A model generated the notes under the pieces. It did not search any database. It worked only from the letters and a program-made list of their open reading frames with translations, and was not told the DNA's origin. From Thiohalomonas sp041685045 (lineage in GTDB: Bacteria > Pseudomonadota > Gammaproteobacteria > Thiohalomonadales > Thiohalomonadaceae), in NCBI GenBank assembly GCA_041685045.1, contig JAWLGP010000022.1, positions 1 to 64,000 of the forward strand: a DNA stretch of 64,000 bases, written 5' to 3'. The stretch's first letter is position 1. Each line of letters begins with the position of its first letter. Shown here one piece after another: positions 47,848 through 59,296 of this stretch. Made by a program: the position numbers and the translations under genes.

Positions 47848-47982
47848 GTGGGGCCTCCTCCATTGCAGATTACTTCCTGACCCGCGTCCTCTCCCAACTG
47901 CTTGGGACAGCGGCCCCCCTATCCTTCGAAGGCACTTTTGTCCTTCCTGTTTACCCGCGCAAACAAGGTCTGACAAGATCGC

Positions 47983-49038
47983 TTAATCGCTTTCTCGGTA
48001 GGCGATATTCTTGCCTTTGTAAGACTCGACTAATATATCGAGTGCCTTCGCGGTACTTATCCCCCACATTTTATGAAACGCATAAGTTCGGCCCTTTGCA
48101 TATATCAATTCATCGCCGCTGATGAAGTATCGCTTGGGCTGCGGTTTCTTTCCCTCTGCTTTTTGCTTATCGGACAGCACTTTCTCGAATTCCGCTGAAT
48201 TTAGGTGACCCTCGAACGAGTAAAACATGTTGTTCTTCCAGGTAATCAGGCTATCAATTTCATCAGGATCTATCCCAGAGTCACACAAGTATTTCACTAC
48301 GCCGAAGATCGCCCGCCTTTTGGCAAGTCGCTCGTGTGTCGTGTCACCAAGGGTGACATCGTACTTGGTCAGATCTCTATTCTGTGTGCGCGAAACTCTC
48401 TCGAGCCGTGTCTTGTTGCGAATCCTGACCTGGTACTCTTCTGCCTCGGGAAGCGGCAGCACTTGTTGTACATCAAGAAGGACCTTGCCGTCCCCTTTGT
48501 ACGGCTTGAGTCTCACGCAAGTGATGTCCAGTCCGTTGCTGTTCAGCCAGATAACGGCTGTGGTCAGCTCACGGGAGAATTCCGCCGAGGCAAGCACTAT
48601 TTTCACCTCCTGCGCGAACGCATCTTCTGCCACCTCATCCCACTCAAGGAACTCCAGCAGCGAAGATTCAGGGTCATCATCTCGCCCCAGCTTCCCAAGA
48701 AAGTCCCCGTAAAGTTCAACAACGCGGCTGAAGCTTAGTGCCGAAACCATTGCGGCGTAGCGTATGGCCTGCAATTCCATATGCCCGCCATCTTCAGTAC
48801 GCTTGAGCTCGATCACGATCAAGTTCGCACTCTTGTCGATACCAAGCAAATCGATTCTTCTACGGCTATCTTCCCATTCGCCAAACTCTTCAGACACCAC
48901 CAGGGTGTCTGGAGACAGAATTTCGATCTGATCGCGCAACAATCTCTGAAGGTCATCTCTCTCCCTTATGCCCTCGGCAGAAAACGTGGTTTCTGGCACT
49001 TTCCCAAGCCTATCCGGTTTGATCTCATAGATTGCCAC
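47983..49038 (-). CDS. NucS/DUF91-like PD-(D/E)XK nuclease-fold protein
   Basis: A 351-aa soluble protein from an AT-richer stretch. The N-terminal half carries Asp63...Glu77-x-Lys79 in RRIDLLGIDKSANLIVIELKR followed by a conserved-looking Q/Y helix (MELQAIRYAAMVS), the catalytic arrangement of NucS/DUF91 and related restriction folds. The C-terminal half (FISGDELIYAKGRTYAFHKMWG) is not recognised. The GTG start has AAGGAG 8 nt upstream. Codon usage differs from the GC-rich core genes, which suggests horizontal gain. Confidence 0.7.
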   Translation of the reverse strand: MAIYEIKPDRLGKVPETTFSAEGIRERDDLQRLLRDQIEILSPDTLVVSEEFGEWEDSRRRIDLLGIDKSANLIVIELKRTEDGGHMELQAIRYAAMVSALSFSRVVELYGDFLGKLGRDDDPESSLLEFLEWDEVAEDAFAQEVKIVLASAEFSRELTTAVIWLNSNGLDITCVRLKPYKGDGKVLLDVQQVLPLPEAEEYQVRIRNKTRLERVSRTQNRDLTKYDVTLGDTTHERLAKRRAIFGVVKYLCDSGIDPDEIDSLITWKNNMFYSFEGHLNSAEFEKVLSDKQKAEGKKPQPKRYFISGDELIYAKGRTYAFHKMWGISTAKALDILVESYKGKNIAYRESD

Positions 49039-49245
49039 GGGCCAGCTCCTTATCGCGCGAAGAGTTCAAGTGCTCTTCTTGGTAGTAGTTAAATAACTCA
49101 TTCTGATCGCGTTGAAACACCATCGGTGCGGTTGAAACCTCATGGGATGCAGGGCAGGCGTATACGATCAAAGCGATAGACCAGCAATCTGGCCCCGCTT
49201 TTTCATTGCCAGCGGTACGAATTCCGCGTTGTCGTTATAAGCCCC

Positions 49246-50133
49246 TCAGATTAAACCCGCCTCCTCCAGCTCCTTCAACATGCGTCCTTCGCCATCTTTC
49301 CAGTACTCGCGACCGTTGCACGCCTGCCCGCATACCATCGCCCCAGCCGCAGAGGGACTGCTAAACAGGTACTCCTTGGCGAATACGTAACCGTTACCCT
49401 GGGACTGGAGCACGCCCGAGACAATCAATCGATCGCGGAGCTTGCGGTAGCCATCCGAGAGGCTGGAGCGGATGTCGTCGGTGGCCTGAGAGCCTGGTAG
49501 CACAACGATGCCCTCGTCGGTCCACTGGGCGCGGGCGACGAGACCACTACGTTGCATGATCAATTCCTGTGGCTTTGGCTCGTCCGCGTCGATGCTGGCG
49601 TCAGTGAGGCGGGGCCGGCCGACGGCCTCGAGCAGCTTGTGTCCGAGAGCACCGAGCAGCAATCTGAGGTTTTCGAAGAATTCGTCCATCGCCGCCCGGT
49701 CGCAACGGGGCAGACTGGGCATCTGGGGGGCGTTGCCGTTCTCCAGCCGGTAGCGGCCCGCTGCCTTCGCCGACTGGACCAGGCGCGCTTCCAGGTAGCG
49801 GACGTGGGCCTTGGTCAGGTTCTCGTCCTTGTTGGTGAACAACACCGCCTCGTTCCAGAACTCCTTGTTGGACACATGGTTCTGCAGCCGGGAACGGACG
49901 TCCTCCGCCTCACCGATATAGGCGAGTGGGTCGCCGCTGCTGTCGTCCTCACCGAACAGGAAGTACACCCCCGGCTTGCATGCCTCGTGCCAGTTCTTCA
50001 GCTCGCTAAAGCGGCTGCGCGGCACATAAAGGGCCTGCCCGGTCCAGTTGACGATCTCGCCGTGGCGGATTCCGGTCACAGTACCGTCTGCAAGAAATAT
50101 CCGAATGCTCTTACCTGGGTTCACGCTAATCAT
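49246..50133 (-). CDS. GIY-YIG domain protein with DUF4357-like tail
   Basis: A 295-aa protein. GVYFLFG (from Gly55) and AYIGEAEDVRSRLQNH (Tyr72, Ile73, Gly74, Arg80) form a GIY-YIG nuclease-like core. The C-terminal part (LSDGYRKLRDRLIVSGVLQ...FAKEYLFSSPSAAGAMVCGQACNGREYWK) matches the DUF4357 layout often fused to GIY-YIG. Such proteins occur beside restriction systems. AGAAGG touches the ATG, an unusually short ribosome-site spacing. Confidence 0.78.
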   Translation of the reverse strand: MISVNPGKSIRIFLADGTVTGIRHGEIVNWTGQALYVPRSRFSELKNWHEACKPGVYFLFGEDDSSGDPLAYIGEAEDVRSRLQNHVSNKEFWNEAVLFTNKDENLTKAHVRYLEARLVQSAKAAGRYRLENGNAPQMPSLPRCDRAAMDEFFENLRLLLGALGHKLLEAVGRPRLTDASIDADEPKPQELIMQRSGLVARAQWTDEGIVVLPGSQATDDIRSSLSDGYRKLRDRLIVSGVLQSQGNGYVFAKEYLFSSPSAAGAMVCGQACNGREYWKDGEGRMLKELEEAGLI

Positions 50134-50233
50134 CCTTCTCGCCTAGCTATCATGCTGGGTCGCGCTTCAACGCCGGTATACGCGTTGCAGCAAGTGCGCG
50201 TAATAGGGTCACGCCGGTGCTAACGCTCCGACA

Positions 50234-50980
50234 TCAACTCCGATCGCTTTTCGCACTACTCACTACAGGATCGGCTACGCCTCGCAAAGAGCTAGCAAAA
50301 TACTCGTCAAGCAGCGCAGCGCCGCGCGCTTGCCACTCTTTTCTGAAATGAACCTTCCGCCTCCGTACACCTAAACGCACGTTGGCCCAACGCACCAGTC
50401 CAGCTTGCCACGCGACTTCATACAAGTCTTTTTCTATCTGCTCTTGAAGCAAAGCGGTGACTTTATTTTCGACAAATCGTTGTGCGATATCCGCCTCGTT
50501 CGAACTTTCGAGTTCAGGCCGAAAGCGCTCAAAGTACACTCCAATGGCTGTTAACCGTTCCGGAAACTCTTCGTGGCCACTGAGCGCGTAAGCCAAGATG
50601 GGTTCCTCTTTGGCTAGAAGTCCGACTGCATCAACGTACCGGTCTCTAATAAGTTCAAACCGAATCCCGACTAGTCCTTTGAGAGTGGCCTCGAAGGCGT
50701 CATGGAGTTGCGGCTTCAGATCTGCAAGAACTCTGTTTATATCCTCTTCCGAAACACCTAGAGCAGTCGCTTTCTGCTCTAGCAGGATGAGCATCGGTTG
50801 AACTTCGGCAGTGGATAGCACCTCTATGCGGTGCCAAATGTCCATCAAAGTGAACAAGCAAAGGTTCAGGCTCTGTTGTCGCTCTCGCCTGTTTCGCCAC
50901 CAGTAAGCGATCACGCCGCCGGCCGATCCGGCTAGTGCACCAGCCAACGCCGCAATTAGTTCCGATGAAAACTCAAGCAC
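50234..50980 (-). CDS. uncharacterised protein with one N-terminal membrane helix
   Basis: A 248-aa protein with a hydrophobic, small-residue helix at the N-terminus (LIAALAGALAGSAGGVIAYWW), then RNRRERQQ and a long, charged, mostly helical cytoplasmic part. No domain was recognised. The GTG at 50980 is preferred because AGGAG lies 6 nt upstream; TTG at 50998 is possible. It lies between the GIY-YIG gene and hsdR in the same direction and is AT-richer than the core genes. A membrane-anchored effector or sensor of the island is one guess; there is no motif to support a function. Confidence 0.6.
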   Translation of the reverse strand: MLEFSSELIAALAGALAGSAGGVIAYWWRNRRERQQSLNLCLFTLMDIWHRIEVLSTAEVQPMLILLEQKATALGVSEEDINRVLADLKPQLHDAFEATLKGLVGIRFELIRDRYVDAVGLLAKEEPILAYALSGHEEFPERLTAIGVYFERFRPELESSNEADIAQRFVENKVTALLQEQIEKDLYEVAWQAGLVRWANVRLGVRRRKVHFRKEWQARGAALLDEYFASSLRGVADPVVSSAKSDRS

Positions 50981-51073
50981 CAAGCCGCTCCTCTCCAATG
51001 TGTGGCTGCGTGCAATTTAGGTTAACGGGTTTGCGTTCTAATGAACCCTTTGCCCACCACCTGTTGCCGCCTT

Positions 51074-54223
<3,150 letters not shown>

Positions 54224-54256
54224 TGTTTTTCCGTGGGTTATGCGCCGAAATCAAGG

Positions 54257-54350
54257 TTGTGTCTCACCGGTTAACCCTATGGCGCTTTGTGTCTCATAAT
54301 ATTATCCGCGTGAGACACAAAGCCGCTAGCAATGCATGGGTGAGACTCAA
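54257..54350 (-). promoter_or_regulatory. nested inverted repeats in the hsdR promoter region
   Basis: Inner arms GCTTTGTGTCTCA (54284-54296) and TGAGACACAAAGC (54311-54323) match perfectly over 13 bp with a 14-bp AT-rich centre. Read on the minus strand, the centre holds a -10-like ATAATAT. Outer half-sites TTGTGTCTCA (54257-54266) and TGAGACTCAA (54341-54350) repeat the same motif, the latter at the fic stop codon. Four half-sites around a promoter point to an operator controlling hsdR. Confidence 0.65.
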
Positions 54351-55471
54351 ATGACCCGCCTCCCCTCGGCCACATTCAGCAGCTCGCGGAAGGCGTAGAT
54401 ACCCGGCCGCCGCCCGACACCCTCGCGCAACGTGTGGAGCAGGCCGTTTTCGCGGAGCACGGCCAGGATGCGGCTGGCCGTTGGTTTGGGGATATCCGAA
54501 CTCTCGGTGAAGTCGGGAGCCCTGAAGATTGGCGTCTGAAACAGGAAGTCCACCGCCCGGATCGCGTGCTGGGACCGGGTCAGGTCGACCACCCGGTTCT
54601 TCACTTCTTCGTAGAGGTTCAGGATCGCCCGCGCCTTTTGTTCGTTTTCGGCCGCCTGCTCGACGATCCCCTCCAGGAAGAAGCGGCACCAGGCGGTCCA
54701 AGCGCCCTCCCGCGACACCGCCCGCAGCCGCTCTTGGTAGGTCTCGCGATGTGCCTCCAAATAGCCGCTCATGTAGAAGTCGGGGCTGCCCAGCACCGCC
54801 TTCTTGTAGAGAAACAACGGGATCAGCATCCGCCCCAGACGGCCGTTGCCGTCCTTGAACGGGTGCAACGCCTCGAACTCCACATGCACGATGGCGAGCT
54901 GCACCAGCGGGTCCAGCTCCCCGTCGCCGTTCATGTAGCTCTCCCAGGCATCCATGCCGCCTTGCAGGTGTTCGGGCGCGATCGGCACGAAGCTGGCCTC
55001 CTCGATTTGGCACCCCTTGGGGCCGATCCAGTTCTGATCGCCCCGATAGCTCCCCGGCGTTTTATCCCGGCCGCGCACGCCCTGCATCAGCAGGTAGTGG
55101 GCCTGCCGCAGCAGATGTTGGGACAAAGGCCCCTCCTTCAGCGCCTCGACACAGGCCCTCAGGGCCACCCGATAGTTCAGGATCTCCTCCGCATCATCCC
55201 GCTTGGGCTGGGTCACGTCCTCCGGTTCGCCGCCCGCCTCCAGTTCCAGCACCTCGCCCATGGTCACGTGGGTGCCCTCGATCTTCGAGGAGAGTACCGC
55301 TTCCTGGGTGGTCAGCGGCGAGAGCAGCACCGACGCGTTGGGAATCGCCGACAACAGACCGTCGTAGCGGGCGAGACCCGCGTTGGCCTTGCCGATGAGC
55401 GGAATGAGTTGCCGCCACTCCAAGTCCGCGGGTGGGAACTTGCCGAGGTGGTAATAAACCGGCTGGCTCAT
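54347..55471 (-). CDS. Fic-family AMP-transferase with winged-helix tail
   Basis: A 374-aa protein predicted to transfer AMP from ATP to a target protein hydroxyl. The full Fic motif HPFKDGNGRLGR is at 203-214. The N-terminal inhibitory-helix motif S-x3-E-G is present (SSKIEG, Glu65), so activity should be self-inhibited. The C-terminal part (PKPTASRILAVLRENGLL) is a winged-helix DNA-binding type. ATG at 55471 has GGAGG 7 nt upstream; ATG at 55498 is an alternative overlapping the previous gene. Embedded between hsdS and hsdR, it may regulate the locus. Confidence 0.92.
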   Translation of the reverse strand: MSQPVYYHLGKFPPADLEWRQLIPLIGKANAGLARYDGLLSAIPNASVLLSPLTTQEAVLSSKIEGTHVTMGEVLELEAGGEPEDVTQPKRDDAEEILNYRVALRACVEALKEGPLSQHLLRQAHYLLMQGVRGRDKTPGSYRGDQNWIGPKGCQIEEASFVPIAPEHLQGGMDAWESYMNGDGELDPLVQLAIVHVEFEALHPFKDGNGRLGRMLIPLFLYKKAVLGSPDFYMSGYLEAHRETYQERLRAVSREGAWTAWCRFFLEGIVEQAAENEQKARAILNLYEEVKNRVVDLTRSQHAIRAVDFLFQTPIFRAPDFTESSDIPKPTASRILAVLRENGLLHTLREGVGRRPGIYAFRELLNVAEGRRVI

Positions 55472-55490
55472 GCCGTTGCCTCCGCGGTTG

Positions 55491-56180
55491 TTAGGCATCC
55501 CGTCCTTCCTCGCGATCTTCTGTTTCTGTAGAGCGATATTGAAGCAACATTTCCCTATATGCGTCCGGATCAGTAAGAAAAATGATCTTGCTGGCCGACA
55601 GGGAAATGCTGTTTTCGGGAGTTAAAGGCAGTTCATAGCCTTCCCACTGATTATCCAAGAAATCGTCAAATTCAGGATATTCCCCGTAGTAGATTCTGGC
55701 CGCAAGTTCTGGGTTGCCATGCGCCTTATGCTTTTGGAATAGGAAACCCGCCATCCCATCGACGATGCGCGCAACCATTTCGGCTTCTGCCATTTCAACT
55801 GGATTCTCGGCGTATCCATCGTCGCCATGAGATGCCGCGCCATAGTTGTTTCTGAGTTCTGCGACACTGTGAACGATGCTATTGGTAAGTCGCTTTAGGA
55901 TCTCGTTGGCTGCGGCGTCACGATTCAAAGGCAAGACGTCTCGGACACTCCGATACAAAGGGCTCAAGTCCTGGTCAAGATTTGGGGCTGCCACCCGATC
56001 GGACAGGATCGTTTTAAAAACGCTTTCGAGGAACGCCTTGGCTGTGTCAAGTGTTAGCGCTGGATCGTTGGAAACTACAGCTTGCTCGACCCGCTCTTTC
56101 TGCTCAATTAGATGCACTGCGTCTTCGGAGCCGACCAAAGCACGTGTACTGCTCGACAGAAAGAACGAAGAATCATTCAT
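55491..56180 (-). CDS. Abi-C-like abortive-infection protein
   Basis: A 229-aa helical protein. The centre contains TNSIVHSVAELRNNYGAASHGDD with Arg110 and His118, which resembles the conserved RN...HG segment of abortive-infection Abi-C proteins and, more loosely, the R-x4-6-H of HEPN RNases, although the spacing here is x7. It overlaps hsdS by 8 nt (ATGAATGA), so it is translated with the restriction subunits. It may be a back-up toxic effector when restriction fails. The family call is by eye and moderate. Confidence 0.65.
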   Translation of the reverse strand: MNDSSFFLSSSTRALVGSEDAVHLIEQKERVEQAVVSNDPALTLDTAKAFLESVFKTILSDRVAAPNLDQDLSPLYRSVRDVLPLNRDAAANEILKRLTNSIVHSVAELRNNYGAASHGDDGYAENPVEMAEAEMVARIVDGMAGFLFQKHKAHGNPELAARIYYGEYPEFDDFLDNQWEGYELPLTPENSISLSASKIIFLTDPDAYREMLLQYRSTETEDREEGRDA

Positions 56181-57507
56181 TCGTCGCCTCCGTGACCAGG
56201 AGCTCTCCGCTGAGGAGCTTCGGTAGCAACGAGTCCCTGATCTCGCCCACGGAATCAGACTCGGCAACGTTCAAGGAAATCTTGTCATACATTGCCCGAA
56301 CAACAGACGTGTATTCATCCATTACATCTGACGTGGGAACGACCGCCTTTATTGGCCGGAAATTCTTTTTGCTGATTTCTGCGAACGTGGTGCCGCTGGC
56401 ACGCTGTTTGATTTCATCCATTGCCGAGTTTGCCCATTGCAGAACATATTCGGGTGTAAGCAGCTTGTGGCATTTCATGGCGATGAAACCTTGATTGATC
56501 GCCGTGGGCATCTTTGCGATTGTCAAGTATCCAACGGGTGCCCGCGAAGACAGCAGAACTGTGCCGGCTGGAAGCAAGCCCGAGCTAATTACTTCAAGTC
56601 CTTTTTGGGTGATTTTTCTTCCTGTTTTTAACAGTACGCTATCGGGATTGCCCGAAAGATCCTTTGGCGTTGCCCAATTGAAAGAACCACCGTCCCAATA
56701 ATCGCTTTCTTTAGTGCTGGGAGTCCCCCCACCGACTATGTCCACTTGATCGCCAATCGAACTCCATTCCCACCCCTCCGGAATCTCGCCGAGCTCGGAG
56801 TCGACGAGGCGGTCGGGGAAGAGGGCGAGGAGGTCGGGGGTGAGGCCGAGGCGGCGGCAGATGGATTCGGGCGGTTCGCCGCTGGCTTTGGCGCGGACGG
56901 GGTCGAAGTCGACGAACCAGGACTTGAAGATCGCCCGAGCCATGGCCTCCAGCGTTTCGTTCATGCGGCGGTTCAGTTCGATCTTGTCGTCGAGGGTGCC
57001 GAGGATGTGGGCGATGGCGCGCTGTTCATCAACAGGAGGCAACTCAAGTGCGAACTGTTTCAGCGTTGTGTAGTTAAAGACCGGCTGAACCGATTTCGAA
57101 TTGAGTGCATGGATCAAGTTTACGGTCTTTGACCACGTGAAGTAATAGTAGATGTAAAGGGGATCCGCCTTTTGTGGGTCGACTCGGAGCCTCATCGTAT
57201 TCGTCGATAACAAGTACTCTCTATGGCCTGGGCACTCACTAAGAATGCCGACCTTTCCTATCGTACCCACTTTTGGAAATATCAAGTCGCCGGGAAAGCA
57301 GTGGCTCCGCGGTATCGAGTTCCACTTTTCCTTCGAAACATGCCTTTTGTCGCTCCAATCAAACACTCGACCTTGAACGTTTTTCCCTTGTACAACTAGG
57401 GCACCCTCATCTGTGTAATCAGATGTCTTAAGGTGTGAGCCGAACGGAGCATCTCCCATCTCCAGAGCTATGTCCTCAATCCGGACGGTAGTGAACTCAC
57501 CCGCCAT
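56173..57507 (-). CDS. hsdS: type I restriction specificity subunit S
   Basis: A 444-aa subunit with two target-recognition domains, each followed by a conserved helix. TRD1 is about 1-150, then FALELPPVDEQRAIAHILGTLDDKIELNRRMNETLEAMARAIFKSWFVDFDP. TRD2 starts IPEGWEWSSIGDQVDIVGGGTPSTKESDYW and is followed by SVGEIRDSLLPKLLSGELLV. Each TRD reads one half of a bipartite site. The DNA of both TRDs is AT-richer than the flanking genes, as usual for exchangeable specificity domains. It overlaps hsdM by 11 nt. Confidence 0.96.
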   Translation of the reverse strand: MAGEFTTVRIEDIALEMGDAPFGSHLKTSDYTDEGALVVQGKNVQGRVFDWSDKRHVSKEKWNSIPRSHCFPGDLIFPKVGTIGKVGILSECPGHREYLLSTNTMRLRVDPQKADPLYIYYYFTWSKTVNLIHALNSKSVQPVFNYTTLKQFALELPPVDEQRAIAHILGTLDDKIELNRRMNETLEAMARAIFKSWFVDFDPVRAKASGEPPESICRRLGLTPDLLALFPDRLVDSELGEIPEGWEWSSIGDQVDIVGGGTPSTKESDYWDGGSFNWATPKDLSGNPDSVLLKTGRKITQKGLEVISSGLLPAGTVLLSSRAPVGYLTIAKMPTAINQGFIAMKCHKLLTPEYVLQWANSAMDEIKQRASGTTFAEISKKNFRPIKAVVPTSDVMDEYTSVVRAMYDKISLNVAESDSVGEIRDSLLPKLLSGELLVTEATNE

Positions 57508-59209
57508 AACCCAGCCTCGCCAGATTCTTGCGAATCACCGCCTCCAACCGCGCACTCTCGCCAAACTGCTCGTTCAACTGCGCCGTGAGCCGCGCCATCT
57601 TCTCCTCGAACGGCTCGCCGTCTTCCTCCTGCTCCGCCGCGCCGACGTAGCGGCCTGGCGTGAGCACATAGTCGTGCTTGCGGATCTCCTCGAGGGTGGC
57701 GGACTTGCAGAAGCCGGGGATGTCTTGATAACTCCCCTCTCCCTGTCCCTCGGCTTTGGCGTACTGCGTCGCCCTACCTCCTCCATCCATGGAGTCGTCT
57801 CCCTGGGTGAGAGGGGATGTTCTCCAGGCGTGGAAGGTATAGGCGATCTGGCGGATGTCCTCCGGCTTGAAGTCGCGCAGCACGCGGTCCTTCATGTAGC
57901 CGAGATTGCGGGCGTCGATGAAGAGGGTTTCGCCCTTGCGGTCGCGCTTGCCGTTGCGGGCGGCCTTGCTGCGGGTGAGGAACCAGATGCAGGCGGGGAT
58001 CTGGGTGTTGGTGAAGAGCTGGCCGGGAAGCGCGACCATGCACTCGACCAGGTCGGCCTCGATGAGCGCCTTGCGGATCTCGCCTTCGTTGTTGGTGTTG
58101 CTGCTCATGGAGCCGTTGGCGAGCAGCAGGGCCATGCTGCCGTTGGGGGCCAGGTGGTGGACCATGTGCTGCATCCAGGCGAAGTTGGCGTTGCCGGTGG
58201 GCGGGACGCCGTATTTCCAGCGTGGGTCGTCCTCCTTCACACCGGCGTTCCACTCCTTCATGTTGAAGGGGGGGTTGGCCATGATGAAGTCGGCGCGCAG
58301 GTCCGGGTGCTGGTCGCGGGTGAAGGTGTTGGCCGGCTCCTTGCCGAGGTCAAAATCCATGCCGCGGATGGCCAGGTTCATGGAGGCGAGGCGCCAAGTG
58401 GTGGGGTTGGCCTCCTGGCCGTAGATGGAGAGCTGGCCCAGGCGCCCGCCGTGCTCCTCGACGAATTTTTCCGACTGCACGAAGAAGCCGCCGGAGCCGC
58501 AGGCGGGGTCGTACACGCGGCCCTGGAAGGGTTCGAGCATCTCGACGATGAGATGGACGATGCTGGTCGGGGTGTAGAACTCGCCGCCCCGTTTGCCGGA
58601 GGCGATGGAGAACTGGCCGAGGAAGTATTCGTAGACGTGGCCGAGGATGTCCTTGGCGTGCAGTGAGGCATGCTCGAAGGGGATGGTGGACATCAGGTCG
58701 ATGAGGCCGGGCAGCGCCTCGTCCACCCGACGGCGGGCGTAGTCCTTGTCGAGCACGCCCTTGAGCTTGGGGTTCTCCTTCTCCACCGCCTCCAGTGCGT
58801 CGTCCAGCAGGCGGCCGATGCCCTTGAATTCATATTCGCTGGTCTTGCCGTTCTTCACTTCGAGCTTGGTGCCGAGGGCGACCTTGGCGTGGTCCTTGAT
58901 GAAGTCCCAGCGGGCCAGGGCGGGCACCCAGAAGACGTTCTTCTCGGTGTAGTAGTCGCGGGCCTCCAGCTCCTGTTCGATCAGGTCGCCCGCGTCTTCG
59001 CCGAGGTAGTAGTCGTGGTTGGGGTCGGTAAAGGCGGCCTTGAGCTCCTCGCGGCGCTCCTTGAAGGCGTCGGAGACGTATTTCAGGAACACCAGCCCGA
59101 GCACCACGTGCATGTAGTCGCCGGGATTGACGTTGGCACGCAGCCGGTCGGCGGAGGACCAGAGCTGCTTGTCGAGGTTGTTGAGGAATTCCTGCTCTTC
59201 TTTGTTCAC
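57497..59209 (-). CDS. hsdM: type I restriction methyltransferase subunit M
   Basis: A 570-aa N6-adenine methyltransferase. It has an N-terminal helical domain (FLNNLDKQLWSSADRLRANV), SAM motif DPACGSGGFFVQ and catalytic NPPF (MANPPFNMKEW). Before the conserved DIPGFCKSA segment there is an extra stretch of about 30 residues (SPLTQGDDSMDGGGRATQ, then YAKAEGQGEGS) that is the translation of a dispersed repeat. It heads hsdM-hsdS-abi-fic-hsdR. An 87-bp gap separates it from the AlbA_2 gene. Confidence 0.96.
   Translation of the reverse strand: MNKEEQEFLNNLDKQLWSSADRLRANVNPGDYMHVVLGLVFLKYVSDAFKERREELKAAFTDPNHDYYLGEDAGDLIEQELEARDYYTEKNVFWVPALARWDFIKDHAKVALGTKLEVKNGKTSEYEFKGIGRLLDDALEAVEKENPKLKGVLDKDYARRRVDEALPGLIDLMSTIPFEHASLHAKDILGHVYEYFLGQFSIASGKRGGEFYTPTSIVHLIVEMLEPFQGRVYDPACGSGGFFVQSEKFVEEHGGRLGQLSIYGQEANPTTWRLASMNLAIRGMDFDLGKEPANTFTRDQHPDLRADFIMANPPFNMKEWNAGVKEDDPRWKYGVPPTGNANFAWMQHMVHHLAPNGSMALLLANGSMSSNTNNEGEIRKALIEADLVECMVALPGQLFTNTQIPACIWFLTRSKAARNGKRDRKGETLFIDARNLGYMKDRVLRDFKPEDIRQIAYTFHAWRTSPLTQGDDSMDGGGRATQYAKAEGQGEGSYQDIPGFCKSATLEEIRKHDYVLTPGRYVGAAEQEEDGEPFEEKMARLTAQLNEQFGESARLEAVIRKNLARLGYGG
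57733..57817. repeat. palindromic repeat inserted in frame in hsdM
   Basis: TCCCCTCTC (57733-57741) and GAGAGGGGA (57809-57817) are perfect inverted ends. Inside lies a 36-bp segment (57764-57799) matching 679-714 at 32 of 36 positions. The hsdM frame stays open through it. Confidence 0.82.
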
Positions 59210-59296
59210 GGTGGCTCTTTCGATTGCTGAGTGGGTCGAGCTCGACGGTGTTTGGCGCCGGCTCAGGTCTTTTTCGATAAGTGATTCCTGCCGGCA

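Noticed and set aside
49100..49150. Two GTTGAAAC octamers about 25 bp apart, like CRISPR repeat ends
   Set aside because: Only two short copies, no full repeat and no spacers or cas genes nearby.
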